From Myxococcales bacterium (GTDB taxonomy: Bacteria > Myxococcota_A > UBA9160 > UBA4427): a DNA stretch of 64,000 bases. Position numbers and translations under genes: made by a program. Shown here one piece after another: positions 17,859 through 26,564 of this stretch (positions are counted from its first letter, which is position 1; every line of letters starts with the position of its first letter). The notes beneath the pieces were generated by a model. It did no database searches and was not told the DNA's origin. It saw nothing but the letters and a program-made list of their open reading frames with translations. The stretch is taken from positions 62,001 through 126,000 of the forward strand of contig DUCN01000082.1 in the NCBI GenBank assembly GCA_012959805.1. Direction: 5' to 3'.

Positions 17859-19112
17859 CTATTTAGTCAAGATCTCTTCTTCCCTGATCGCCGCCGCGAC
17901 CTGTTCGGCTCTTTCGAGTACGCGCAAAACATTCTCGCCGAGCACCTTGCGGATCGTTTCCACGGAATGACCCCGAGCGAGCAAGCCTTCCGTGAGCGCT
18001 GGCAGATGCGTGATGTCTTCCATGCCCGTAGGCATGCTCGGGACCCCGTCCCAATCCGCGCCGATTCCGACATGATCTGGACCAGCGATCTCGATCGCGC
18101 GGTCGAAATGATTGAGCAAGACATCGAGGGACGTCTGGGGTGGCGGATAGGTTGCTAAGTGCTTTCCCATCAGCGTCTGTCTCTTTAATGCGTCGCCGTC
18201 AGCTTCTGCGGCGATCGCCTGAAGGGCGGGTCCATGCTCCTTGAAATAGATTTGCGTGGCCTGCCGGGCTTTTTCGTCGATGTACGCGGGATAGAAATTG
18301 ATCATGACGACACCCCCGTTCTCGGCGAGGGCGCGAAGCATTGCGTCGCTCATGTTCCGCACGTGGTCGGCGACGGCGCGGGCGGAGGAGTGGGAGGCGA
18401 TCACCGGCGCTTGGGTGATCTTCAGCGTATCGAAGAACGTCTCATCCGAAACATGAGAGATGTCGATCAACATGCCAATTCGATTCATTTCGGCGACGAC
18501 CTTCTCGCCGAATTTGGCTAGTCCGCCATGAATGGGTTCGGGTGTCTCGCTGGTGCCAGAAGAATCAGCCCAGGTGGTGTTGAAAGAATGAGTGAGGGTC
18601 ATGTAGCGAACGCCGAGGCGATGAAAATTGCGTAAGGCAGGGAGGCTCTCTTCGATGATATGTCCGCCTTCGATGCCCATGAGTCCAACGAATTTCCCCT
18701 TGGCGACGGCGTGTCGAATTTCCTGGACGCTGTTGGCGACGATGACATCATTGGGATATCGGGCGGCCATTTCGTGGACGCCGTCGATGCGTTCGAGCGC
18801 TTCACGGATCGCGTCGCCTGGCGTTTCGCGCTTCCCCATGTAGATGGACCAGAACTGAACGTCGAGTCCCCCCTCGCGGATACGCGGAAGGTCCATCGCG
18901 CCATCAGAGACATCGTGCCGTTCGCCAAAGGACCAATCCGGATTCTCGAATTTCGGAGTGGTGTCGGAATGCCCGTCGATGACAATCGAATCGAAATGGA
19001 GACGTTTCGCATCGACGGTTGGAGTTGGGGTCGCACAGGCACTGGCGATCGCGAGGATTCCGCTCACGCAAAACGCTCTTTTGAACGCGTCGACTCGGTC
19101 GGAAATGCGCAC
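17859..19112 (-). CDS. Membrane dipeptidase (peptidase M19), lipoprotein
   Basis: Zinc dipeptidase of the renal-dipeptidase family, 417 residues. The N-terminus has a hydrophobic stretch ending ASAC with the lipobox Cys at residue 26, so it should be anchored on the periplasmic side. Zinc-site signatures are VIDGHSDTT (about 45-53), GIEGGH, DISHVSD and IASHSSARA. The C-terminal HVGIGADWDG is typical. The family hydrolyses dipeptides including those with D-residues and some beta-lactams. It is divergent from the hydrolase at 19264. Confidence 0.93.
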   Translation of the reverse strand: MRISDRVDAFKRAFCVSGILAIASACATPTPTVDAKRLHFDSIVIDGHSDTTPKFENPDWSFGERHDVSDGAMDLPRIREGGLDVQFWSIYMGKRETPGDAIREALERIDGVHEMAARYPNDVIVANSVQEIRHAVAKGKFVGLMGIEGGHIIEESLPALRNFHRLGVRYMTLTHSFNTTWADSSGTSETPEPIHGGLAKFGEKVVAEMNRIGMLIDISHVSDETFFDTLKITQAPVIASHSSARAVADHVRNMSDAMLRALAENGGVVMINFYPAYIDEKARQATQIYFKEHGPALQAIAAEADGDALKRQTLMGKHLATYPPPQTSLDVLLNHFDRAIEIAGPDHVGIGADWDGVPSMPTGMEDITHLPALTEGLLARGHSVETIRKVLGENVLRVLERAEQVAAAIREEEILTK

Positions 19113-19263
19113 GGGATGTTCTCCTCAGTGTTGGTCATTTGGGCGGGCTCCACAGTCTCCTGATTTGGTCCCGGAGATGCCATGCCTTTAGACCACGCGC
19201 TTGAGACTCCCAATCCACCGACGGGCATTCTCGTTGTGCACGCGACTTCGCTAACGTCCCATC

Positions 19264-20160
19264 ATGGAAGAATACGGCGAAATCATTGGTCCCGTTTCGA
19301 GCTATTACGTTTCCCAACGCCTGCGGCTTCACTTTGCCGACTGGGGCAATGATGAAAAGCCGCCGCTGGTGCTCGTGCACGGCGGTCGGGATCATGCCCG
19401 CAATTGGGATTGGGTCGCGCGCGAACTGCGAAAGGACTACCACGTCATCGCTCCGGATTTACGTGGCCACGGTGACAGCGAATGGGCCCGCGGTGGCCAC
19501 TACATGATCCAGGAATTCGTCCTCGATCTCGCACAGCTCATTAACGCCCTCGACCTTACTCAGGTGACTCTGGTCGGACATTCACTGGGTGGATCGGTCG
19601 TCACCCAATACGCCTCGGTCTACCCGGACCGGGTTCGTCAATTGGTGAACATAGAGGGATTGGGCCCTCCGCCGGAGATGCTTAAGGGCCGACTCAGTCG
19701 CCCGACCTGGGAGCGCACGGCGGAATGGATCGAACAGGTTCGGGAGTTCTCGTCGAAGGTCCCAAAGCATTACCCCTCGATCGAGTCCGCAGCCCAGCGG
19801 ATGCTCGAAGCCAACTCCTTTCTTTCTCCTGAACAAGCCCATCATCTGACCGTTCATGGTGTGGCCCGAAACGAGGATGGAACCTTCAGCTGGAAATTCG
19901 ACAACTATGTTCGGCTCTTCTATCCACAGCGCTACGACATGAAGGAGATGCGGGCGATGTGGGGACGGATCACCTGTCCCACGATGTTGGTTTATGGCGA
20001 GAAGAGCTGGTTCGGAAATCCGGAAAAGGACGGTCGCTTCGAGGCTTTCGGTAATGCGGAGCTCTCCGCGGTCCCCGACGCAGGCCATTGGGTCCACCAC
20101 GATCAGCTCGACGTCTTCATGAATCTGATGCGCTCGTTTCTTGACGAGCTCGATTCCTAG
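19264..20160 (+). CDS. Alpha/beta hydrolase
   Basis: 298 residues, soluble. The oxyanion-side motif is LVHGGRDHARNW, the nucleophile elbow is GHSLGG with Ser107, and the catalytic His is likely in PDAGHWVHHDQ. It resembles epoxide hydrolase, haloalkane dehalogenase and C-C hydrolase relatives, which cannot be separated by eye. The gene ends 12 bp before the convergent sulfatase stop codon. Confidence 0.9.
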   Translation: MEEYGEIIGPVSSYYVSQRLRLHFADWGNDEKPPLVLVHGGRDHARNWDWVARELRKDYHVIAPDLRGHGDSEWARGGHYMIQEFVLDLAQLINALDLTQVTLVGHSLGGSVVTQYASVYPDRVRQLVNIEGLGPPPEMLKGRLSRPTWERTAEWIEQVREFSSKVPKHYPSIESAAQRMLEANSFLSPEQAHHLTVHGVARNEDGTFSWKFDNYVRLFYPQRYDMKEMRAMWGRITCPTMLVYGEKSWFGNPEKDGRFEAFGNAELSAVPDAGHWVHHDQLDVFMNLMRSFLDELDS

Positions 20161-20172
20161 GCCGAATCACTT

Positions 20173-21741
20173 TCATCGATCTGCGTTCGGCTGGCCTCGT
20201 CTGGCCATGTCACTGTGTTCCATCATCGCATCGAGAAGTGCCTGGTTCATGTGGGCGTGACGCTCGCGGCCTTTCGAGTTCTTGGACAGGTCATGCATCT
20301 CATCCGCGTCCACGGCGAGATCGAATAGCTGTGTCTCGCCGCTCGAATAACGAGTCAGACGTCCCTCGTCGGCAATGATCGTTCGCGCCTGATGTGGAAT
20401 CGGGGATCCCGGCGCACGGCCCATCGGGAAATCATCCTCGATCAGCACGCCGCTTCGCACGACCGCTTCATGGTCATCGAGTACGGACACAAGGCTATGG
20501 CCTTGCATGTCGTCGAATGGGTTTTGGCCGCAGAGATCAAGGACGGTCTGTCCCAGATCGAGGCTCGAGACGAGTGACTGGCTTCGGCCGGATGGTCTTC
20601 GTGGATCAGAGATCGCGAGCGGGACTCGGATCACGCCTTGATAGTGGTACAGCAGTTTCATGATGAGTCCATGGTCGCCCATCATGTCGCCGTGATCGCT
20701 GGTATAGATCACGATGGTGTCGCGTGAAGCATCGAGCCTTTCGATCGTGTCGAGCACTTGTCCAACACCCTCATCGATCATCTCGATCATTCCATAGGTC
20801 GCCGCCAGCGCTTCGCGAACCACTTGTTGCGAGGGGCCAAAGGGGTTCACGTATCGCTGGGGATCCATCGCGGGATCGAGTCCGCGAAGCAGGGACATGA
20901 ATTTAGGCGCGTCATCAAGGGCATCGCCGAAGGTCTTCGGAATCGACATTTCGGAAGGGTCATGGCGATCCCAGAAGGATCCCGGAGGAGTGAGTGGGTG
21001 ATGGGGATCCGGAAACGAACACCACGCGAACCACGGACGGGATTCCGCCGCGGCTTCTTCGATGAAATGGATCGTGCGCTCGGTGACGAAGGAGGTTGAA
21101 TACAGTTCTTCGGGAAAGTCGGGCTGGAAGATTTGCCACCATGCGTCGGAGCGCTGCTTGCCGGGTCCGTCGGGACGGTTGCACTGCGTCAGGCATTCGC
21201 GGTCGCCGCCTTTGGCGAGTGCCCAATGCAGGTGATGCCCAGACGCGATGCCCCCGTGTTCAATGGCCAGTTCCGTCGTGTCGAATCCGTAGTAGTCATC
21301 GGGCATTTCGAGTGGAGCTTTCATGTGTCGCTCGGGATGTTCCCAAGTGTCCCACCCCTCCGGATATGGATCGATGATGGCGGGGCCGAGGGCGGACGGT
21401 CGGACGGTATTCGCACTCATCCCATGCTGGAAATGCGACTTGCCGATTAGTCCCGTGCGGTATCCGGCCGAACGCAATTGGCGAACAAAGGTATTGGCGG
21501 ACCAGGGCAGGGAGCGATCGTTGAAAATCACGCTGTGGGCGGAAGCTATGCGACCGGTCAGGATACTGGCTCGGTTGGGCATGCATATAGGATTGGCCAC
21601 ATAACAACGATCGAAAACCATGCCTCGGTTCGCGATCGAGTCGAGATTCGGGGTTCGGACGACGCTGTTACCCGCGAAGCCGACATGATCCGCACGCTGC
21701 TGATCCGTGATGACGAAGAGGACGTTCGGGCGATCCTGCAT
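20173..21741 (-). CDS. Sulfatase (type I, formylglycine-dependent)
   Basis: 522 residues. The active-site signature CMPNRASILTGR (Cys53, Arg57) fits C-x-P-x-R, in which Cys is oxidised to formylglycine. Metal ligands are suggested by the N-terminal FVITDQQR and by YTSDHGDMMGDHG. No signal peptide is seen from the chosen ATG at 21741, which has AGGAG nearby; an in-frame extension to 21783 has no better signal. Substrates of the family are sulfate esters of sugars, phenols or choline. The alpha-L-fucosidase at 36751 raises the possibility of sulfated fucan use, but the two are 15 kb apart. Confidence 0.93.
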   Translation of the reverse strand: MQDRPNVLFVITDQQRADHVGFAGNSVVRTPNLDSIANRGMVFDRCYVANPICMPNRASILTGRIASAHSVIFNDRSLPWSANTFVRQLRSAGYRTGLIGKSHFQHGMSANTVRPSALGPAIIDPYPEGWDTWEHPERHMKAPLEMPDDYYGFDTTELAIEHGGIASGHHLHWALAKGGDRECLTQCNRPDGPGKQRSDAWWQIFQPDFPEELYSTSFVTERTIHFIEEAAAESRPWFAWCSFPDPHHPLTPPGSFWDRHDPSEMSIPKTFGDALDDAPKFMSLLRGLDPAMDPQRYVNPFGPSQQVVREALAATYGMIEMIDEGVGQVLDTIERLDASRDTIVIYTSDHGDMMGDHGLIMKLLYHYQGVIRVPLAISDPRRPSGRSQSLVSSLDLGQTVLDLCGQNPFDDMQGHSLVSVLDDHEAVVRSGVLIEDDFPMGRAPGSPIPHQARTIIADEGRLTRYSSGETQLFDLAVDADEMHDLSKNSKGRERHAHMNQALLDAMMEHSDMARRGQPNADR

Positions 21742-21826
21742 GGTGATCTCCTGAGAGTGGATTGAGGCCATTGAGTACATCAATGGATCCGACTCGCGAG
21801 TTGGCTACGCCGCGTTATTGGTCAGT

Positions 21827-22591
21827 TTAGAATTGGTCGAGTCGGGTCGCGGCGTCGTTTCCGCCATCCACGAAAAGGATACTTCCGTGGACGTAGGACG
21901 CTTCCTCGCTTTGGACAAACGCGATCAGGTTGGCAATCTCATGGGGTTCGGCGCGGCGGCCGAGCGGAGCCTTGAGGCCCTTGAGCCCGCGGCCATAGAG
22001 TGGATGATCGATCGTGCCCTGCAAGAGCGGCGTCTTGGTGGCTCCCGGGGCGACCGCATTCAAACGAACGCCTTCGCTTCCCCAGGCTTCTGCACGCCGT
22101 CGGACCGCGCAGCAAAGCGCATATTTCGAGCCGCCGTAGGCCATGAAACCATTTTCGTTCGCAACGAGTTCTCGCGCTTTCTTTTCGTTTCCATCGAGCA
22201 TGGCCGCGACGAAATCGCAATCTCCAAACGGCGCGAACTGGACAGAATTCGAGGCGATGAGAAGTGCTGCGGCGCCTTGGCGGCCCGCCATGTCCGGCAG
22301 CAGCGCATCGAGTAGTGCGATGGTTCCAAAATAGTTAACGGAGAGAATCAGACCGAGGTCTTCGATATGGGCCCCCAGTCCCGCGCATAACACGATTCGG
22401 TCGATGCCATCACCGGCGCATTCACGGACCGAATCGATCGCAGACTGCCGACCATCGACCGTCGATAGATCCGCAGAGACGTCCGTATCGCGAAGGTCGA
22501 TACCAATGACCCGCTCCCCGTCCCGTTCGAATCGGGCCCGCGCCGCTGCTCCGATTCCCGATGCAGCACCTGTCACGACGGTCGTTCCCAT
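21827..22591 (-). CDS. Short-chain dehydrogenase/reductase
   Basis: 254 residues. Cofactor motif TGAASGIG at the very N-terminus, CAGLG in place of NNAG, catalytic YGGSK and a VDGG end. Central insert DFVAAMLDGNEKKARELVANENGFM precedes the catalytic Tyr and resembles the SDR group that includes 3-alpha-hydroxysteroid dehydrogenase; the substrate is not proven. The ATG at 22591 follows GGAGGAA. It is downstream of the VOC gene by 50 bp and may belong to the TetR-VOC-SDR transcript. Confidence 0.88.
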   Translation of the reverse strand: MGTTVVTGAASGIGAAARARFERDGERVIGIDLRDTDVSADLSTVDGRQSAIDSVRECAGDGIDRIVLCAGLGAHIEDLGLILSVNYFGTIALLDALLPDMAGRQGAAALLIASNSVQFAPFGDCDFVAAMLDGNEKKARELVANENGFMAYGGSKYALCCAVRRRAEAWGSEGVRLNAVAPGATKTPLLQGTIDHPLYGRGLKGLKAPLGRRAEPHEIANLIAFVQSEEASYVHGSILFVDGGNDAATRLDQF

Positions 22592-22641
22592 TCGATGTTT
22601 CCTCCATTGCTCGAGATCTTGGTGAGAGGTTCGCTTTGAGA

Positions 22642-23097
22642 TCAAGACATTTCGAAGAGTTCGATCGTGGAACCGCCGATTTCGCTAGGAGAGACAAGGT
22701 AGGCGAATGCGACTGTTGGACCGAAACGTTTCCAGAAAATCTTCTCATATCCGCGAGCTTCGAGTGCGGAAATCTTGGCTTCGATGTCCGCGATTCGAAA
22801 TCGAACGTGATGCAGCCCCTCGCCGTGGTCGCGCAGATGCTCGGTGTGAGGCGTCTCGCCCTCGAGGACCTGTATGAGCTCGATTTCGATTGGGCCGTCG
22901 TTGTTGGTGGCGATCTTGAGCTTGCAGTTTGTCTGCTCGCCCCGAAAGAGCACGTCGTTCATGGGCGCTTCGCCGACTTTGAAGGCGCCGTAGAGTCCTT
23001 CGTAAATGGGGAGGGACGCTGAGAGATTGCGGACGACGTAGCCGATCTGGTCGATCTTTCCGTTCAGCCCGAACGGATTAACGCTCGATGGACTCAT
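22642..23097 (-). CDS. VOC-superfamily (glyoxalase-like) protein
   Basis: 151 residues with the paired beta-alpha-beta-beta-beta units of the vicinal-oxygen-chelate fold: KIDQIGYVVRNLSASLPIYEGLYG at the start, ELIQVLEG in the middle, then GLHHVRFRIADIEAKISALEARGY and a final GGSTIELFE. The pattern is nearest methylmalonyl-CoA epimerase and lactoylglutathione lyase relatives. The ATG at 23097 overlaps the TGA of the TetR gene (ATGA), so the two are translationally coupled. Confidence 0.88.
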   Translation of the reverse strand: MSPSSVNPFGLNGKIDQIGYVVRNLSASLPIYEGLYGAFKVGEAPMNDVLFRGEQTNCKLKIATNNDGPIEIELIQVLEGETPHTEHLRDHGEGLHHVRFRIADIEAKISALEARGYEKIFWKRFGPTVAFAYLVSPSEIGGSTIELFEMS

Positions 23098-23819
23098 GTC
23101 TTGTCTCCTGTCGGGATTTGCCGGGCGGTCTGCGGCGAGATGGGCGCTTCGAGCAGCGCGATCACGCTGTCGATCAGATTGTTGACGAAGAGATCGCGAG
23201 GGGGTGGGCGGGTTGCCGGATGACTGGATTGCACCAGGTGCGCGTAGTCGGCCATCCCATGAAAGAGGAGCCCGATCAACAGGAGCCAGCGCGGCGCCCA
23301 GAGTGCCTTCGGCCATTCGGGTGCGTTCGCAGCGATCAGCCGGGCCAGCCGATCGGTCCCTCGATTCATGCGTTCGGTATGAATTGAAAGGAGCGAGAAA
23401 TTTGGATGCCCGATGAGCTGTGCACTGATGCGAAGAAAGGCCAATCCGCCGTCGCGATCGTCGAGTTTCTCCGCGACGGGCAGGACCAGGGCTTCTGCAA
23501 AAGCCCGAACGTTCGAGAGATTTGCGCTCTCGATCTTGTCGAGCATGGCATGTCGGCGCAGTTCGATCCCCGGTGTGTGTTTGTCGAGAATTGCGTGAAT
23601 GACGCCCTGTTTGTTTTCGAAGTGGTATTGCACGGCAGATCGATTGCGCTGATTAGCCGCCTTGTTGATGTCGGCCAGCGTCGTGGCGTCGATGCCGCGT
23701 TTCGCAAAGAGGTGTTCCGCTGCGGACACGATTCGCGCCCGCGTCGCTACGGCGTCGCTTCGGGAGGAAGAATTAAGAGACGTCTCTGGATTGGACTTTG
23801 CTCTTTGCATCCAATACAT
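23094..23819 (-). CDS. TetR-family transcriptional regulator
   Basis: 241 residues. The helix-turn-helix occupies roughly 28-75 (RARIVSAAEHLFAKRG, ADINKAANQRNRSAVQYHFENK). The C-terminal domain includes ALVLPVAEKLDDRDGG, shared with the regulator at 3369; the recognition region is also similar, so they are paralogues. It is divergent from the MBL hydrolase at 23949 with a promoter and an ACCATGGT palindrome between them, so it likely represses both directions. It overlaps the VOC gene by 4 bp. Two ATGs, at 23819 and 23810, are equally plausible. Confidence 0.92.
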   Translation of the reverse strand: MYWMQRAKSNPETSLNSSSRSDAVATRARIVSAAEHLFAKRGIDATTLADINKAANQRNRSAVQYHFENKQGVIHAILDKHTPGIELRRHAMLDKIESANLSNVRAFAEALVLPVAEKLDDRDGGLAFLRISAQLIGHPNFSLLSIHTERMNRGTDRLARLIAANAPEWPKALWAPRWLLLIGLLFHGMADYAHLVQSSHPATRPPPRDLFVNNLIDSVIALLEAPISPQTARQIPTGDKT

Positions 23820-23888
23820 CCCCGTTAGCTTCCTTAAGGTGTCGAATGGACCAATCGTTGACTGGTGCTGTCGGCATGAGGGAAAGGC

Positions 23889-23918
23889 TTGACATAATTA
23901 ATACCATGGTCTTATATT
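23889..23918 (+). promoter_or_regulatory. Sigma70-type promoter with palindromic operator candidate
   Basis: TTGACA (23889-23894) and TATATT (23913-23918) are separated by 18 bp. Within the spacer sits ACCATGGT (23903-23910), a perfect 8-bp palindrome. The initiation site would lie about 25 bp upstream of the MBL hydrolase start. A repressor bound in the spacer, most simply the divergent TetR protein, would block the polymerase. Confidence 0.7.
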
Positions 23919-23948
23919 GGGCGCCAGATCAAACAGGATGAGGTGCCC

Positions 23949-25223
23949 ATGCCCGAGCCGCTCTACCGGTCGCGCCCTAGCGGATTCGAGATCCTGCCGG
24001 CTTCGATGTCCGATGCACGCCGCATTCGCGACAATCTATTCGTCTCCGAGGGCCTCTCGAATACCTATCTCATCAACACGTCGGATGGACGCATCGTCGT
24101 AAACACGGGAATGGGATTTGAAGCGCCGATTCACAAGCGCAATTTCGATCGCATAGGGGAGGCGCCCGTCCGCTACATCTTGCTGACCCAGGGCCATGTC
24201 GATCACGTCGGTGGTGTCGATCTATTTCGCGAGGAGGGGACAGAGGTCGTCGCTCAAGCGGGGAATGCCGCACATCAACTGGACGATCAAAGGATCGCGG
24301 CATTTCGTTCGGCACGGAGCGCCTTCGCTTTCTCGAAGGTGATCGGCCAATCTCTGCGACACATGAAAGAAGAGGGTGGTTTTGGAACCGTCGGTCAATC
24401 CAGGCCGGAGCCGACATTGACCTTCGAAGATCAGTTGACGATCGAATTAGGCGGAGAACGTCTGGAACTGATCGCCACTCCAGGCGGTGAAACCCTCGAC
24501 TCGATGATCATCTGGATGCCTGACCGCGGAGTCTGTTTTGCCGGCAATCTATTCAGCGCGCTCTTCGGTCATTTTCCGAATCTCGTAACCATTCGCGGGG
24601 ACCGCTACCGAGATCCGCTTAAATTCATCGAGTCCCTCGACAGGGTCCTTGCACTCGAACCGGAACTTCTCCTCGTCGGACATCATGACCCCGTCGAAGG
24701 CAAGTCGCTCGTGTGCTCCGAACTGTTGCGTCTGCGCGAGGCCGTTCTTTACGTTCATGACGAAACCGTGAAGGGCATGAACGCCCATCGAAATATTCAT
24801 CAGCTCATGCAGGAGGTCAAACTTCCCCGCGAACTCGAAGTTGGAGAAGGCTATGGAAAGGTTTCCTGGAGCGTGCGCGCGATCTGGGAGAATTATGCCG
24901 GCTGGTTCCATCACGATTCAACCACCGAGCTTTACGGATTTGGGCCGTCAGCGATTCACGGTGATCTGGTCGAGTTGGCGGGAGGCCCCGACGCACTGGT
25001 GGTACGGGCTCGCGAAAAACTCGATACAGGAGAGCCAGTGCAAGCCATCGCGCTTTCGGAGATCGTGTTGGACGTCGATTCTGAGAATCTTAGTGCGCTG
25101 GAAGTCAATCTCGACGCTCATCGACGGCTCGAAGCCGAGAGCGTGAACTTCTGGCTCTCGTCCTGGCTGCGCAAAGAAATCGATCAGCTGAGTTCGAGGA
25201 TCGATCGAATGGAGAAAACCTGA
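23949..25223 (+). CDS. Metallo-beta-lactamase-fold hydrolase, alkylsulfatase-like
   Basis: 424 residues. The N-terminal metallo-beta-lactamase fold has LTQGHVDHVGG at about 79-89, where the usual THxHxDH reads TQGHVDH: the first metal His is Gln. The later VGHHDPV supplies another His. The C-terminal half (VSWSVRAIWENYAGWFHHDSTTELYG, then ALSEIVL and LRKEIDQL) resembles the dimerisation domain of SdsA1-type alkylsulfatases but lacks an SCP-like tail. Sulfate-ester hydrolysis is possible but not established, given the altered ligand. The stop overlaps the sulfotransferase ATG. A GTG two codons upstream is an alternative start. Confidence 0.85.
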   Translation: MPEPLYRSRPSGFEILPASMSDARRIRDNLFVSEGLSNTYLINTSDGRIVVNTGMGFEAPIHKRNFDRIGEAPVRYILLTQGHVDHVGGVDLFREEGTEVVAQAGNAAHQLDDQRIAAFRSARSAFAFSKVIGQSLRHMKEEGGFGTVGQSRPEPTLTFEDQLTIELGGERLELIATPGGETLDSMIIWMPDRGVCFAGNLFSALFGHFPNLVTIRGDRYRDPLKFIESLDRVLALEPELLLVGHHDPVEGKSLVCSELLRLREAVLYVHDETVKGMNAHRNIHQLMQEVKLPRELEVGEGYGKVSWSVRAIWENYAGWFHHDSTTELYGFGPSAIHGDLVELAGGPDALVVRAREKLDTGEPVQAIALSEIVLDVDSENLSALEVNLDAHRRLEAESVNFWLSSWLRKEIDQLSSRIDRMEKT

Positions 25224-26482
25224 TGGCCGAAGGAAATGAGATTCGCATCCGCGACCTGGCGGCGCCGGAACTCACTGCAATTCAGCAGAAGGTCATGTCG
25301 GCGGCGGGCACAATGTCGGTTGAATTCACCGAGTCTTCGGTGTTGGAGGCTGCCGAGACCGAGACGGGATTGAGCGATTTTGGGGACGACGATTTTCGGG
25401 AGCGCCTCGGTGTCTGGCTGCAAGCTTTGGAGGAAGACGCGGATCTCGGTGCGGTCGGTCGGATTGGCGTCTTTCGTGACCTCACGCGATACGCGAGCAA
25501 TCGGCTTCGCTTCGAGGACCTTTTGAAGAGGCATCCTGAAATTCTCGAGGTCGAAATCGAGCGCCCCATCATCATTGCTGGCCTGCCGCGGTCGGGGACG
25601 ACCCATCTGCTGAATCTGATTGCCGCGGATCGTCGATTGCGCTCGCTGCCTTATTGGGAAAGCCTCGAGCCGATCCCGGTTCCCGATGAAGAGCCGGGTG
25701 TCGACGGGGTCGATCCGCGACTCGCACGCTGTCGAGCGGCCTATGCGCAGCAGGACATGATGATGCCGCTGCTGAAGAATATGCATGACCTGGCACCCGA
25801 GCATGTGCATGAGGAGATCGAGCTGCAGTGCATCGACTTCTCCTCCTATGAACTCGAGTGGATTGCGACGGTGCCGCGATGGCGTGACTACTATCTGGAG
25901 ATGGACCAGCGATCCTCATATGCCTATATGAAGAACGTTTTGCGAGCGCTGACATGGCTGCGAGGTCCGACGCGCTGGATTCTCAAGTCGCCTCAACACA
26001 TGGAGCAACTCGGTCCGCTGATGGACACGTTTCCGGACGCGACCGTTGCGATTACACATCGTGATCCGGTTTCGGTCATTGCTTCGACGGTGACGATGCT
26101 GGTCTACGGAGATCGAATTCGTCGCAAACGCGTCGATCCTCCTCGCGTGGCCAGCTATTGGATCGATCGAATCGAGCGATTATTGCGTTCTTGCGTCGCG
26201 GATCGCGATCGAGTTCCCGCCGAGCGCAGTCTCGACGTGCTCTTTCACGAGTTCATGCAGGATGATGTGGCGATGGTGAGGCGTATCTACGAGCTGGCCG
26301 ATCTAGAGATGACCGAGGCTGCGAAAGTCGATTTGAATGCGTACATGCAAGCGAATCCGCGTGGCAAGCACGGTCGTATCCTCTATGACTTGGCAGGTGA
26401 TTTTGGTGTGAGCGGGGATGAACTTCGTGAGCGGTTTAAATTCTACTTTGATCGATTCCCGGTTGAAGTGGAGTCGCACTGA
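25223..26482 (+). CDS. PAPS-dependent sulfotransferase family protein
   Basis: 419 residues. The P-loop-like PAPS 5'-phosphosulfate motif is PIIIAGLPRSGTTHLLNLI (about 115-133), and the 3'-phosphate region is suggested by WILKSPQHMEQLGPLMDTFP followed by ITHRDPVSVIAS. About 110 residues precede the domain, as in a common bacterial subgroup. It would transfer sulfate from PAPS to a hydroxyl of a small molecule or lipid. It overlaps the alkylsulfatase-like gene by one base (TGATG), so the two are co-translated; they could act on the same molecule in opposite directions. Confidence 0.9.
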   Translation: MAEGNEIRIRDLAAPELTAIQQKVMSAAGTMSVEFTESSVLEAAETETGLSDFGDDDFRERLGVWLQALEEDADLGAVGRIGVFRDLTRYASNRLRFEDLLKRHPEILEVEIERPIIIAGLPRSGTTHLLNLIAADRRLRSLPYWESLEPIPVPDEEPGVDGVDPRLARCRAAYAQQDMMMPLLKNMHDLAPEHVHEEIELQCIDFSSYELEWIATVPRWRDYYLEMDQRSSYAYMKNVLRALTWLRGPTRWILKSPQHMEQLGPLMDTFPDATVAITHRDPVSVIASTVTMLVYGDRIRRKRVDPPRVASYWIDRIERLLRSCVADRDRVPAERSLDVLFHEFMQDDVAMVRRIYELADLEMTEAAKVDLNAYMQANPRGKHGRILYDLAGDFGVSGDELRERFKFYFDRFPVEVESH

Positions 26483-26564
26483 CGGCCGAGCGGAAATCGT
26501 CTCTTCGAGGCATTGTGAGAAATACTTGACCACCGAACTGATCGGTATCCAGGAGAGCTGAAAT

